From positions 1 to 50,246 of the forward strand of contig JBEEJO010000002.1 of assembly GCA_041169145.1 (NCBI GenBank): a stretch of DNA of 50,246 nt, in the 5' to 3' direction. The DNA comes from DATJQA01 sp041169145 (GTDB taxonomy: Bacteria; Patescibacteriota; Minisyncoccia; UBA6257; 2-01-FULL-56-20). Positions 9,356 to 17,128 of the stretch are shown piece by piece (position 1 is the first letter of the stretch; each line of letters begins with the position of its first letter). Below the pieces are notes generated by a model that saw nothing but the letters and a program-made list of their open reading frames with translations, was not told the DNA's origin and ran no database searches. The position numbers were made by a program, and so were the translations under genes.

Positions 9356-9655
9356 ATGACCGAAGACGAAACCAGGCTGAAGGAATTTATAGACGGCAAC
9401 ACCTGGATTTTTGCCAAGACATATGCGAAAACTGCCCCGCACGAGTACGTGGTGTACGATCGTCTAGATACGGAGGGTCGCAAGGAGTACGACTGGTTCA
9501 TGGGACAAATCGAGGAAAATGGAGTTGATGAGAAGTTCTACAACACAACGTTCAGGTACCTCTATTTCGGCGGCATGAAATATTGGGTTCACGACACGAA
9601 GGAAAGAGAAGGAGGCGTATTGAACAGGGATCTGGCGACGAGCAAATACGGATAG
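9356..9655 (+). CDS. Small conserved protein of unknown function (99 aa)
   Basis: ATG 9356 lies 4 bp after the nuclease stop, in the frame that ends at 9655, which favours this start over an upstream in-frame start inside the nuclease gene. Visible features are an aromatic/acidic protein with WIFAKTYAKTAPHEYVVYDR, then DWFMGQIEENGVDEKFY and YLYFGGMKYWVHD. I recall small proteins with this HEYxV ... WF ... KFY ... YKYW layout in many CPR and other bacterial genomes, often in variable regions, but I know no function. There are no membrane segments. Being translationally coupled to the nuclease gene, it may be a partner of it. Confidence 0.7.
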   Translation: MTEDETRLKEFIDGNTWIFAKTYAKTAPHEYVVYDRLDTEGRKEYDWFMGQIEENGVDEKFYNTTFRYLYFGGMKYWVHDTKEREGGVLNRDLATSKYG

Positions 9656-9744
9656 CGCCCCTCTGCTTCTCGCGGCTACCAAGGCTTTTGGGAGCATTTA
9701 GGGCACTCTGGACGCCCCTCGGGGTTCGCGTCATCCATTGGGGT

Positions 9745-11079
9745 ATGACCAACCAAACTATGGGGTCCAATGGGGCTGGGACCCAACAAGCAAGCCAGCT
9801 CCCACCAAAGGTCAGATACCTTTTATACGCCCGGAAGAGCAGCGAGTCGGAGGAACGCCAAGTCCTTTCCATCGATTCGCAGGTGAAAGAGATGATGCAA
9901 CTCGCCGAGCGCGAGGGGCTTGAGATCGCGGAGGTCCGGAGGGAAAGCCACTCGGCCAAAGCCACCGGTCAGCGCCCCGTGTTCAATGAGATTCTGAACG
10001 ATGTCAGGTCGGGCAAGTTCAACGGTATTCTCACCTGGGCACCGGACCGCATCGCGAGGAACGCCGGGGACCTGGGAGCGGTGGTGGACTTGATGGACCA
10101 GAAACTGCTTCTGGAGATACGGACGTTCGGCCAACGCTTCACCGATTCGCCGAACGAGAAATTTCTCCTCATGATCTTGGGGTCGCAGGCGAAACTGGAG
10201 AACGACGCGAGGGGCGTGAATGTGAAACGCGGTCTGCGGACAAGGGTCGAGATGGGACTCTGGCCGGGCATGGCCCCGCTCGGCTACCTCAACCAAAAGA
10301 TGATGGACAAGAAGTGCCAGATCGCCGTGGATCCGGCGCGCGCGCCAATCGTGAAACAGATGTTCGAGAAAGTGGCGCATGAAAAATGGTCGGGTCGGAG
10401 GGTATACAACTGGCTGAGGTTCGAGCTGAACTTCCACACGCGAGGCAACAAGCCCCTCACGCTCTCGGGTATCTACCGAATGCTCACGATGCCGATTTAC
10501 TACGGGATGTTCGAGTTTCCGCGAAAGAGCGGCAACTGGTACCAAGGCAAACATAAGCCGCTCATCACCGAAGAACTTTTCCAGCAGGTGCAAGCACAGC
10601 TCAAACGGGATCAGATTGTGCGCGAGAGCAAGGAGTTTGCCTTCACAAAATTATTCACCTGCGGACTTTGCGGATCGGGCATATCAGCCGAGGAAAAATT
10701 CAAGGACCTCAAGGGCGGCGGCGTGAACCGCTATGTCTACTATGGATGTTCGAGGGCGAGAGACCGTAACTGCAAGAACAAATACATCCGCGAAGAAGAG
10801 CTGATCGATGAGTTGATCAAGATTCTCGACAAGGTGAACATCAACGAACTCGGCATGAAGATGAAGCTCGAAGACGAGATTCGACGATTCAACAAATTAC
10901 AGAAACTCATGAACCGGAATAACGGAAAGCAGGCGATCGAGGAAACCGATGTGAATATCAGGGAATACGCTAAATATCTCTTGCGGGAAGGGAGCGCCTC
11001 GGAAAAGCGCGAGTTGTTGGCGAATCTGCGAAGCAGGCTGATCTACCAGAACAAAACACTGCGCCTGGTCGAGGAGTAG
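9745..11079 (+). CDS. Large serine recombinase (site-specific recombinase)
   Basis: A 444-aa recombinase. The N-terminal resolvase domain has YARKSSESEERQ with the catalytic Ser at about residue 32, SIDSQ, and the arginine-rich DRIARNAGDLG segment. The central recombinase domain (about 170-280) follows, with GMAPLGYLN. A zinc ribbon has CGLC and a later CSRARDRNC, and a C-terminal helical/coiled region completes the large serine integrase layout. The chosen ATG 9745 follows a short G-rich stretch. The frame is open back to 9583, but that would overlap the preceding gene in a region without recombinase sequence. It lies between the defence genes and tRNA-Ser, so it may have mobilised this island; no att sites were proven. 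A strong hairpin terminator follows. Confidence 0.92.
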   Translation: MTNQTMGSNGAGTQQASQLPPKVRYLLYARKSSESEERQVLSIDSQVKEMMQLAEREGLEIAEVRRESHSAKATGQRPVFNEILNDVRSGKFNGILTWAPDRIARNAGDLGAVVDLMDQKLLLEIRTFGQRFTDSPNEKFLLMILGSQAKLENDARGVNVKRGLRTRVEMGLWPGMAPLGYLNQKMMDKKCQIAVDPARAPIVKQMFEKVAHEKWSGRRVYNWLRFELNFHTRGNKPLTLSGIYRMLTMPIYYGMFEFPRKSGNWYQGKHKPLITEELFQQVQAQLKRDQIVRESKEFAFTKLFTCGLCGSGISAEEKFKDLKGGGVNRYVYYGCSRARDRNCKNKYIREEELIDELIKILDKVNINELGMKMKLEDEIRRFNKLQKLMNRNNGKQAIEETDVNIREYAKYLLREGSASEKRELLANLRSRLIYQNKTLRLVEE

Positions 11080-11082
11080 ATA

Positions 11083-11119
11083 AAAAATAAACAGAGCGAG
11101 AATCGCTCTGTTTATTTTT
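11083..11119. terminator. Perfect hairpin terminator after the recombinase gene
   Basis: A 16-bp perfect inverted repeat (AAAAATAAACAGAGCG at 11083-11098 and its complement at 11104-11119), extendable by one A-T pair, with A/T-rich outer arms. It therefore ends in a T-run on either strand. It should stop transcripts of the recombinase and also block minus-strand read-through from the tRNA-Ser gene into the island. Confidence 0.88.
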
Positions 11120-11194
11120 CACTTCTCTACCGAAGCACTCGGGTCACAGCTTGACCTCAATTACTCGGGTTTATCCGATAGAAAAATGTCACTG

Positions 11195-11281
11195 CGGAGA
11201 GGGAGGGATTCGAACCCTCGATACCATTTCTGGTATACAGTCTTTCCAGGACTGCCAATTCAACCACTCTTGCACCTCTCC
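11195..11281 (-). tRNA. tRNA-Ser (anticodon GGA)
   Basis: An 87-nt class II tRNA. The acceptor stem GGAGAGG (5' end at 11281) pairs with CCTCTCC, with discriminator G at 11195. The anticodon stem CAGTC/GACTG holds loop CTGGAAA, giving anticodon GGA. The long variable arm ATACC-AGAAAT-GGTAT is typical of Ser. The T arm is GAGGG-TTCGAAT-CCCTC. No complete CCA is encoded (the sequence continues CA GTG). The 3' end faces the recombinase gene. Confidence 0.95.
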
Positions 11282-11286
11282 CCTTG

Positions 11287-12024
11287 TTACCGCACTATCG
11301 TACCCTTGAACTCCTTGCCGTTCAAGAGCGCGTCCAGATTCTTCAGCTCGCGGCCGTCCACTACAATTGCGGCGAGCCCCTTCTCTTCGGCGAATTTCGC
11401 CGCGATGGGATCCATTGGCGCGTGGAGACCCGGGCTCCATTTCTTCGGGATCAGGTTGCGATACGCCTTCCACGAAAGTTCACGGAGGGGTTTTGCGTTC
11501 GTGTGCGTTGCGTGATCCTTATCGTACACATACGCGGGCTTCCCCGCCACGATGACCTCCTGCGCGCCGAAATCGTACGCCAGGACCGCCGCGATGTAGT
11601 CCGTTGACCAGCCCGGCCGCCAGCCCGCCGCGACCGTTACGGAGCGGCGCAGACGCTTCACTCTCCCGCGCTCGTCAATCACCACCGGATCGGCGATGTC
11701 CCGGAACATGGTACGCACAAGGTGCGCATTGAGACGCGTTGCGTGAATGCCGAGCCAGTCTTTGTCGTCGTTTGTGATGCCACGAATGCGCGCCGCGGCT
11801 TCCTGAAACCGCCGGGCGAGCTGTCCGCCGCCGACCACGAGCACAAATCGTTTCCCCTCGCGCACATGCCGGCGCAGGAACCGGTCAAACCGGCGAAGGA
11901 ACGCCGTGTCGATCTCTCCGGGACGTACGTGTTCATCTTTCCCGCGGATGAATGCCGGGTACACGATAGAACCGCCGAGCGTCACGATGATGGTTCGGTT
12001 GAAGCGATACCTCATATGATTCAT
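11287..12024 (-). CDS. pyrH: UMP kinase, archaeal-type amino-acid-kinase family
   Basis: A 245-aa kinase that phosphorylates UMP to UDP in pyrimidine nucleotide synthesis. It has the N-terminal TIIVTLGGS phosphate-binding strand-loop (GGS at 17-19), VLVVGGGQLARR (GGG at 65-67), and late WSTDYIAAVLAYDFGAQEVI plus YDKDHATHTNAK, as in archaeal-type PyrH and related CPR proteins. Start ATG 12024 overlaps the TGA of the upstream DUF1189 gene (ATGA), which points to translational coupling. A second ATG at 12015 is possible. It ends just before the tRNA-Ser gene. It could be another member of the amino-acid-kinase family, but UMP kinase fits best. Confidence 0.82.
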   Translation of the reverse strand: MNHMRYRFNRTIIVTLGGSIVYPAFIRGKDEHVRPGEIDTAFLRRFDRFLRRHVREGKRFVLVVGGGQLARRFQEAAARIRGITNDDKDWLGIHATRLNAHLVRTMFRDIADPVVIDERGRVKRLRRSVTVAAGWRPGWSTDYIAAVLAYDFGAQEVIVAGKPAYVYDKDHATHTNAKPLRELSWKAYRNLIPKKWSPGLHAPMDPIAAKFAEEKGLAAIVVDGRELKNLDALLNGKEFKGTIVR

Positions 12025-12896
12025 GCCGTGGAGGCGGGGTTGCCAATTGCCGGAGACGATTCATCCGGCGCCGGACGAATGTTCGCGATGAGCACCACGA
12101 TAAGGAGCAGGGTGGGGATGAATGGAGCATCCGATCCCGGAAGCCCCCCGGATATGACAAGGAGCAGGAGCGCTACCGGCGTCCACGCATGAAGCGCCAT
12201 CTGGTAGGCGGTCCGATACGACACCGGCATGCGCCGCATGCGGGCGATAAGCCACGCGAGCAGTCCTCCGAAGAGCAAGTAGGCGAGCGTGAACGTCCAC
12301 AACACAAGAAAGACGAACCATGTGCCGAAAACAACGAGCGGAGCGATCCACCGGCCGACGGCCTGCAGATCTTCGTTCAAGCCCCTCACGAACGATCGGT
12401 CTATCGTTACGTTCGGAAAATCGGAAAGCCATTCTATCTGTATACGGCCGCCCGGTTCTTTTCCGGTGATGATATTCTGTTTCGTAACAAGGATATACGT
12501 GTCATGCGCAGACCACGCTTCCACGGACGCCTGTGCCGCCGTATCAATGACGAGCAGATTTGCGAGCGCATGTCCGCCGTTCTTTTCCGTCTCCGTTTTG
12601 AGCTCATCCGGCAGAGGGAGAACATACGGCTCCGTGACGTTCGTGCTCGCCTCGCCGTTCTGTATCTTTATCGCAAGCTCTTCGGGAAAATGGGACACGA
12701 ACGCCTGCCCTGCCCGATCAATGAACTGCGTGATAAGCGGCAGCGCGCGAAACGAGGCGGTCGCGGAAAACACGATGGCAAGCGCCACGCCGAGCGAGTA
12801 AAAATACTTGAGCGAGAACGAGAACCGCTGCGTGGCGAGCGAGCGATAGAACGCCGGCGAGTAGATGCTTGCGCGAATGGTGTGCCAAAGGTTCAT
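12021..12896 (-). CDS. DUF1189 family membrane protein
   Basis: A 291-aa protein with one transmembrane segment near 31-50, an extracytoplasmic domain of about 130 residues, and three or four membrane helices at about 183-217, 233-250 and 259-273. The opening (ASIYSPAFYR, then KYFYSLGVALAI) is typical of DUF1189. Function is unknown. The gene overlaps the UMP kinase start by 4 bp. A -10-like TAATGT lies exactly 7 nt before the ATG, so the mRNA is probably leaderless. Confidence 0.8.
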   Translation of the reverse strand: MNLWHTIRASIYSPAFYRSLATQRFSFSLKYFYSLGVALAIVFSATASFRALPLITQFIDRAGQAFVSHFPEELAIKIQNGEASTNVTEPYVLPLPDELKTETEKNGGHALANLLVIDTAAQASVEAWSAHDTYILVTKQNIITGKEPGGRIQIEWLSDFPNVTIDRSFVRGLNEDLQAVGRWIAPLVVFGTWFVFLVLWTFTLAYLLFGGLLAWLIARMRRMPVSYRTAYQMALHAWTPVALLLLVISGGLPGSDAPFIPTLLLIVVLIANIRPAPDESSPAIGNPASTA

Positions 12897-12903
12897 AGAC
12901 GTG

Positions 12904-12909
12904 ACATTA
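12904..12909 (-). promoter_or_regulatory. -10 element for leaderless DUF1189-pyrH transcript
   Basis: TAATGT, followed by CACGTCT (7 nt) and then the ATG at 12896. With the usual 6-7 nt from -10 to +1, transcription would start at the A of the ATG. The same geometry recurs across this window. Confidence 0.55.
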
Positions 12910-12928
12910 GGATACCACGAAGCTCATT

Positions 12929-13834
12929 CTATGTTCTCATTCCCCGCAGCATGTTGATCCTATCTTCTATCGGCGGATGGGTCATGAATACCTTATGCCA
13001 CCAGGCCGTGCGCAGCTGGCCGGTAAACGGATCGTCTATCCAAAGATGCGCTGTGGTGTTCTTCGCGAACCGCATGGGGGTAATGTCCTTCGCGATCTTT
13101 TCGAGCGCGCTTGCGAGGCCTTCGGGGTAGCGCGTGATGAGCGCGCCAGACGTGTCCGCAAGATATTCGCGTTTCCGCGAAATGGCGAGTTGGAGAAGCG
13201 TCGCCGAAATGGGAGCGAGGATAGCAAGCGCGATGGCGATAAGCATAATGATGCCTCCGCCTCCCCGATCGTTGCGGCGGTTGCCGCCCCACCAGAGCGA
13301 ACGGAGGAACATGTCGGAAATGATGGAAATGAACCCGACGAGGATGACTGCGGCCGTTCCGATGAGCATGTCGCGGTTGCCGATGTGCGATATCTCGTGC
13401 GCCAGAACCCCCTCCAACTCGGGCTTCGTGAGATGCTGAAGCAACCCTTCCGTTACCGCTACCACGGCGTGTTTCGGGTCACGTCCCGTCGCAAAAGCAT
13501 TCATTTGCATTTCGGGGATGACATAGATCCTCGGCGTCGGAAGCCCAGCGGTAATGGCCAGATTTTCCACGATGCGGTAGAGCTCAGGGTTCGCCTGCAT
13601 ATCCACCGGACGCGCGTGCGCCATACTGAGCACGATCTTGTCCGAATACCAGTAGCCGGCGACATTCATCCCGATACTGAATAGCACGGCGAAATACAGG
13701 ATACCCGGATTGCCGTACGCCTGGCTGAATACCCACCCGACACCGATGACGAGTACCAAGAAACCCGTGAAGAGCGTCCACGTCTTCAGGATGTTCGATT
13801 CTTTATTCGCGTAGAGATTTGGAGCGGCACTCAT
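12929..13834 (-). CDS. htpX: HtpX-family membrane zinc metalloprotease (M48)
   Basis: A 301-aa M48 peptidase with N-terminal membrane helices (about 20-60), the zinc motif HEISH (His146, Glu147, His150 from this start), two further hydrophobic segments (about 158-180 and 194-218), and the third-ligand region SRKREYLADT. It degrades damaged membrane proteins. Start ATG 13834 is chosen over an in-frame GTG at 13840 because a TAATAT -10 sits 9 nt upstream of it, leaving almost no leader. In many bacteria htpX sits next to lemA; here lemA lies about 0.9 kb upstream on the same strand, and three plus-strand genes have come between. Confidence 0.93.
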   Translation of the reverse strand: MSAAPNLYANKESNILKTWTLFTGFLVLVIGVGWVFSQAYGNPGILYFAVLFSIGMNVAGYWYSDKIVLSMAHARPVDMQANPELYRIVENLAITAGLPTPRIYVIPEMQMNAFATGRDPKHAVVAVTEGLLQHLTKPELEGVLAHEISHIGNRDMLIGTAAVILVGFISIISDMFLRSLWWGGNRRNDRGGGGIIMLIAIALAILAPISATLLQLAISRKREYLADTSGALITRYPEGLASALEKIAKDITPMRFAKNTTAHLWIDDPFTGQLRTAWWHKVFMTHPPIEDRINMLRGMRT

Positions 13835-13890
13835 TGACACATCATATTATTACTGATAAAACACTCCATAGCAAGGAGATACAATCGAAC

Positions 13891-14181
13891 ATGGAGAACA
13901 GAATATACGGTCCTCACGAGGGACCCGACCGGGACAATCCCGCGGCACCGGGAGCACCCGTAGCACTTGCGTTGTTCGCCATCGGAGGACTCATCGTCAC
14001 CGTCTGCTGGATCCTCTGGCGGCGCGAGATCCTCAACTGGCTTCCGAGCGGGGTACATGTGATCGCGTGGTGCCTTGGAGGCACCGCGGTGGTCATTCTC
14101 ATCGGTGGCGCCATCTACTTCTTCGTCAGCAAGCCGCTCGCCCGCGCCATCGGCCAGGACGAGGCGGAACAGAACCGATAA
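13891..14181 (+). CDS. Small two-helix membrane protein, unknown
   Basis: A 96-aa protein with a Pro/Gly-rich hydrophilic start (MENRIYGPHEGPDRDNP) and two membrane helices at about 27-45 and 56-80, ending in a short charged tail. I recognise no family. ATG 13891 is preceded by AAGGAG (12 nt away) and by TACAAT. It is the first of three plus-strand genes lying between htpX and lemA, both on the minus strand. Its Shine-Dalgarno site and GC-rich coding style differ from the leaderless neighbours, suggesting transfer. Confidence 0.65.
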   Translation: MENRIYGPHEGPDRDNPAAPGAPVALALFAIGGLIVTVCWILWRREILNWLPSGVHVIAWCLGGTAVVILIGGAIYFFVSKPLARAIGQDEAEQNR

Positions 14182-14195
14182 CTCAGGGAGGTCAC

Positions 14196-14492
14196 ATGAC
14201 GAATGAACAGTGGGCATGGCTCGGGATTGTCCTTCTCGCTACCGATGTGACAGCGCTCTTCTGGAGCATTGTCGGGCTCCCCGGCAGGGCAATTGCCCTA
14301 TTCACGGCCGCCACGTTCGTCGGGGGCCTGGCGTGGTGTTTGTTTGTCGGCCTCTTGCCACCCGACGTCCTCTACATCGTCATCGTGCCCGTCAGCGCGG
14401 TTCTGCTGTACAAGATCGGCACGAGACTCGATTCGCTCTGGGAGGGCGCCCGGGCCTTCGTGGCCCGCATGACACATACCAGGAGAACGTGA
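14196..14492 (+). CDS. Small membrane protein, unknown (98 aa)
   Basis: ATG 14196 follows a strong CAGGGAGGT ribosome site, 14 bp after the preceding stop. The 98-aa product has three hydrophobic stretches (about 8-25, 33-52 and 56-73) and a basic tail (RMTHTRRT). No family is recognised. Its last base is the first base of the next ATG, so the two genes are coupled. Confidence 0.65.
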   Translation: MTNEQWAWLGIVLLATDVTALFWSIVGLPGRAIALFTAATFVGGLAWCLFVGLLPPDVLYIVIVPVSAVLLYKIGTRLDSLWEGARAFVARMTHTRRT

Positions 14493-14656
14493 TGGTCACC
14501 GAACACCGGGCGCTGTACTTCACTGCCGGAGCCGCGCTGCTCATCAGCATCGTCGCATTTCTCGGCATTTCTTTCTGGGTTGCGCATGCCGTGAATGTCG
14601 GCTTCACGACCCGCGTGACTCCGTCAGAAGCGCAGGATGGCCCGCCGCTCAAGTGA
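14492..14656 (+). CDS. Small single-pass membrane protein, unknown (54 aa)
   Basis: ATG 14492 overlaps the preceding TGA by one base and has AGGAG just upstream. The 54-aa product has one membrane helix (about 9-32) and a polar C-terminus (TRVTPSEAQDGPPLK). No function is recognised. It is the last gene of the inserted trio and is followed by a GC-rich hairpin. Confidence 0.6.
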   Translation: MVTEHRALYFTAGAALLISIVAFLGISFWVAHAVNVGFTTRVTPSEAQDGPPLK

Positions 14657-14694
14657 ACGCGTGGCCGGAATTCCAGAACTCCCCATTTCGCACA

Positions 14695-14726
14695 AGAGAC
14701 CCGTCGGGCACCGCCCGCGGGTCTCT
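14695..14726 (+). terminator. GC-rich hairpin terminator after the membrane trio
   Basis: AGAGACCCG (14695-14703) pairs with CGGGTCTCT (14718-14726), with an inner CGGGC/GCCCG extension. The T-run after it is weak. It separates the trio from the convergent lemA gene. Confidence 0.6.
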
Positions 14727-14746
14727 CGCACATTTATGAAACTCGT

Positions 14747-15289
14747 TTAGAACTTCACCGCGACCGGCTTCTCGGACTCCGGTTCGGCGTCAAAGAACTC
14801 GAACGCCTTGAACCCGAGCCAGTTCGCCACCATGTTCGCCGGGAAGTGTTCCAGTGACGTGTTGTAGTCGCGAACATTCGTATTGAAGAACCGGCGCGCT
14901 GCCTGGATCTTGTTCTCGGTATCCGTCAATTCCTGCTGGAGCGCGAGAAAATTCTGGTTCGCTTTGAGCTCCGGGTACGCCTCCGAAACCGCGAAGAGCG
15001 ACTTCAGCGTTCCCGAAAGCACGTTTTCTGCCGCAAGTTTCGCCCGCGGGTCCGTCGCGCCCATCGCCGCAGTGCGCGCTTCCGTCACCTGCGTAAAGAC
15101 CGCATCTTCATGTTTCGCATACCCCTTTACGGTTTCCACGATGTTCGGGATGAGGTCGTATCGGCGCTTTTGCTGGACCTCAATGTCCGACGACGCCTCT
15201 TTCACGCGATTCCGCCACGTGACAAGCCGGTTGTACGTGAGCATCAGCCACGCACCGGCGATGATTATGATGAGTAATATGATTTGCAT
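14747..15289 (-). CDS. lemA: LemA family membrane-anchored protein
   Basis: A 180-aa protein with one N-terminal membrane helix (about 2-19), then YNRLVTWRNRVKEASSDIEV, QQKRRYDLIPNIVETVKGYA and the helical remainder with NTNVRDYNTSLEHFPANM, all typical LemA. Members are usually paired with HtpX or with TPM-domain proteins and are thought to help envelope quality control; the exact function is unknown. TATACT lies 9 nt before the ATG, so the leader is at most about 2 nt. Confidence 0.93.
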   Translation of the reverse strand: MQIILLIIIIAGAWLMLTYNRLVTWRNRVKEASSDIEVQQKRRYDLIPNIVETVKGYAKHEDAVFTQVTEARTAAMGATDPRAKLAAENVLSGTLKSLFAVSEAYPELKANQNFLALQQELTDTENKIQAARRFFNTNVRDYNTSLEHFPANMVANWLGFKAFEFFDAEPESEKPVAVKF

Positions 15290-15298
15290 GGTGGCTTC

Positions 15299-15304
15299 AG
15301 TATA
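15299..15304 (-). promoter_or_regulatory. -10 element for lemA
   Basis: TATACT followed by GAAGCCACC (9 nt) and the lemA ATG at 15289. The predicted 5' leader is 2-3 nt and there is no room for a Shine-Dalgarno site. Confidence 0.55.
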
Positions 15305-15310
15305 CCGTTT

Positions 15311-16993
15311 CTAACTGCGTTTCTGCAACTTCTCCACGATCTCTTTTTCTTTCGCCGCTATCTTCTCCTCCGTCCCCCGCCGGGCGATGGCATAGTCGGC
15401 CATATCGACGAGCATAAAGCTCGCGATAAGCGGGAATTTCTCCTTCACGAGCCGATATTTCTCCTGCTCTATAGTGCGGTAATCGGGATGCCCTTGCGAG
15501 ATGGTGCGAAGCTCCGCTTCCCAGAACATCTGACGGAAGTTCTGCCATTCATAGAACCGAACGCGATACGCGAGCGGAACGGCGTACTGTGCAAGCTCAC
15601 GGTCGTGCTGTTCCAACTGCATGAACAATTTTTCGGCGCGATCCAGCGCGACGCGGTAGGCGCCGTCCAGCTTCGCTTCCTTGAGTTCCGCCGGCACGCC
15701 ATAGCCATGGTGGCATGAGAAAAGCTGGCGCTCCTGCGTCATCATCCGGTGGCGGTGCAGGTCGCGGTAAGCACCCAAGTCCATCGTTATCTCAAAACGC
15801 ATATACGAATTTTCGAACGCGCGGCCAACCTTGTGCCAACGCGCCGTGCGACCGGAGAGATACGCTCCGAAAAGCCCTTTCTTCTCGGCGAGCGTGAGCG
15901 ATTCTGCCAGGTCGTATGCCGTCTTCCAGTCCGCGTGCGTTTCCTTGAATATGATACCGGCAAGGATCTTCGTTTCCCCGTCGGGATCGTATTCGACCAG
16001 TTTCACTTCCGGTTTCGTTCCGCGGACGAGCAGTTTTTCCTTCCATTCCGGCTCCGTCTTCACGATAGCCGCCTGCGCCAAGCGATAGCGTTCGGAAAGA
16101 TAGCTCTGATATTTTTGCGCCGGCTCATCGTTCAGGCGCAGAAGGAGCGACGGGATCTCTTTGTCGAGTTCCTGTTTCAGCGCGCCGGAGAGCCATCGCA
16201 ATTCGCCGAGCGGATGTTTTGCCGTTCGGTTCATGAGATACTCGAACGCCTGGGCATTCCCGCGGAATGCCACTTGGCCCAATGTCGCCGCCGGCAGGAG
16301 ACCGCGAAGCGTATCAAAAGCTTTCTTTTCCAGAACGGACGGCTTATCGTCAAAATTCTTTCCGAGCCATTCTTTCAGCGGCTCAAGAAGCGACGTGTAC
16401 GTATCGAACAGATAATCCAGCGTGTCGCGATACTCTTTGAGCAGTCCCGCTTTCTCCAAGTCCGGTTTCGGAATGTAGTAGAGGTATCGGCCGCCTACCT
16501 TGTTCCCAAAATTCACGTAGCGCGTTGATTTCTCGATGGGCTCAAGACCGATGCGTTGGTCCTCGATGAATTTCATCGCGACCTGCGACACGCCCCACAG
16601 GAGAATGTGCGAACCCGTCATCTGCGCGATGGAATCGTCGCCGTATTGCGAGAGCCATTTTGCGTAGAACTGCTGTGCACGCTGGTTGTTCAAAATCTTC
16701 GCGAACCCATGCTCGCGGACGAGTTTTATGGCCTGTTCCAGCTCTCCGGCAAGCTCTTTGTCCTCGCCGTCCGCGATGGGATAGATATATTCCCTCAATA
16801 GAACTTCGGTGAGCGAACCGTTTGCGCGGCTTGCGCGCGAGCAAAGCGCGCCGGCGAGTTCCGGCGGCAAGTTCCGCAGCGCCGTCACGAGTCCATCGGG
16901 GTTCGTGACGAACGGTTCAAGGTAATATCGATCGCGTTCCGTCCACGCGTTCGGCGCGAAGTCGGGTTTGTAGGGATCCGTACTTTCAAGCAT
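15311..16993 (-). CDS. thyX: FAD-dependent thymidylate synthase, tandem ThyX domains
   Basis: A 560-aa protein, about twice a standard ThyX. The first half carries IEKSTRYVNFGNK (STRY at 156-159). The second half carries LHRHRMMTQERQLFS (RHRxxT at 414-419), a version of the ThyX RHRxxS motif. This split of signature motifs between two halves is known from large ThyX-like proteins of CPR and some other bacteria. It should methylate dUMP to dTMP with methylene-THF and FAD; which half is catalytic cannot be told by eye. An extended -10 (TGC TATACT) lies 7 nt before ATG 16993, so it is probably leaderless. A short ORF at 18704-18928 copies its N-terminus and promoter. Confidence 0.88.
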   Translation of the reverse strand: MLESTDPYKPDFAPNAWTERDRYYLEPFVTNPDGLVTALRNLPPELAGALCSRASRANGSLTEVLLREYIYPIADGEDKELAGELEQAIKLVREHGFAKILNNQRAQQFYAKWLSQYGDDSIAQMTGSHILLWGVSQVAMKFIEDQRIGLEPIEKSTRYVNFGNKVGGRYLYYIPKPDLEKAGLLKEYRDTLDYLFDTYTSLLEPLKEWLGKNFDDKPSVLEKKAFDTLRGLLPAATLGQVAFRGNAQAFEYLMNRTAKHPLGELRWLSGALKQELDKEIPSLLLRLNDEPAQKYQSYLSERYRLAQAAIVKTEPEWKEKLLVRGTKPEVKLVEYDPDGETKILAGIIFKETHADWKTAYDLAESLTLAEKKGLFGAYLSGRTARWHKVGRAFENSYMRFEITMDLGAYRDLHRHRMMTQERQLFSCHHGYGVPAELKEAKLDGAYRVALDRAEKLFMQLEQHDRELAQYAVPLAYRVRFYEWQNFRQMFWEAELRTISQGHPDYRTIEQEKYRLVKEKFPLIASFMLVDMADYAIARRGTEEKIAAKEKEIVEKLQKRS

Positions 16994-17000
16994 CGGCGGT

Positions 17001-17006
17001 AGTATA
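17001..17006 (-). promoter_or_regulatory. Extended -10 promoter of thyX
   Basis: TATACT preceded by TGC (extended -10) and followed by ACCGCCG (7 nt) and the thyX ATG. A GTTCAC about 15-20 nt further upstream may serve as a weak -35. A nearly identical promoter lies at 18936-18941. Confidence 0.65.
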
Positions 17007-17068
17007 GCAAAGCTGCCGTATGTGAACCTTCGTATCCTCGGTATGTTGTGGATAACTAGAAATTGTCC

Positions 17069-17093
17069 GGGCCCCTGCTTGCGGCAGAGGCCC
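17069..17093 (-). terminator. Terminator of the HtrA-like protease gene
   Basis: On the minus strand, GGGCCTCTGC pairs with GCAGGGGCCC (one G-T pair) around a short loop, followed by an ATTTCT stretch. It lies about 35 bp after the protease stop and upstream of the thyX promoter. Confidence 0.65.
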
Positions 17094-17128
17094 TTGTCGA
17101 AGATGTAGCAGTTGAATCGCGGAATGAC

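Noticed and set aside
11137..11170. ACTCGGGT repeated at 11137 and 11163 as a possible att core
   Set aside because: Only 8 bp, no inverted flanks, and no matching copy elsewhere that I could find by eye.
12189..13130. A 313-aa plus-strand frame opposite DUF1189 and htpX
   Set aside because: Antisense shadow produced by GC-rich codons; basic, low-information product.
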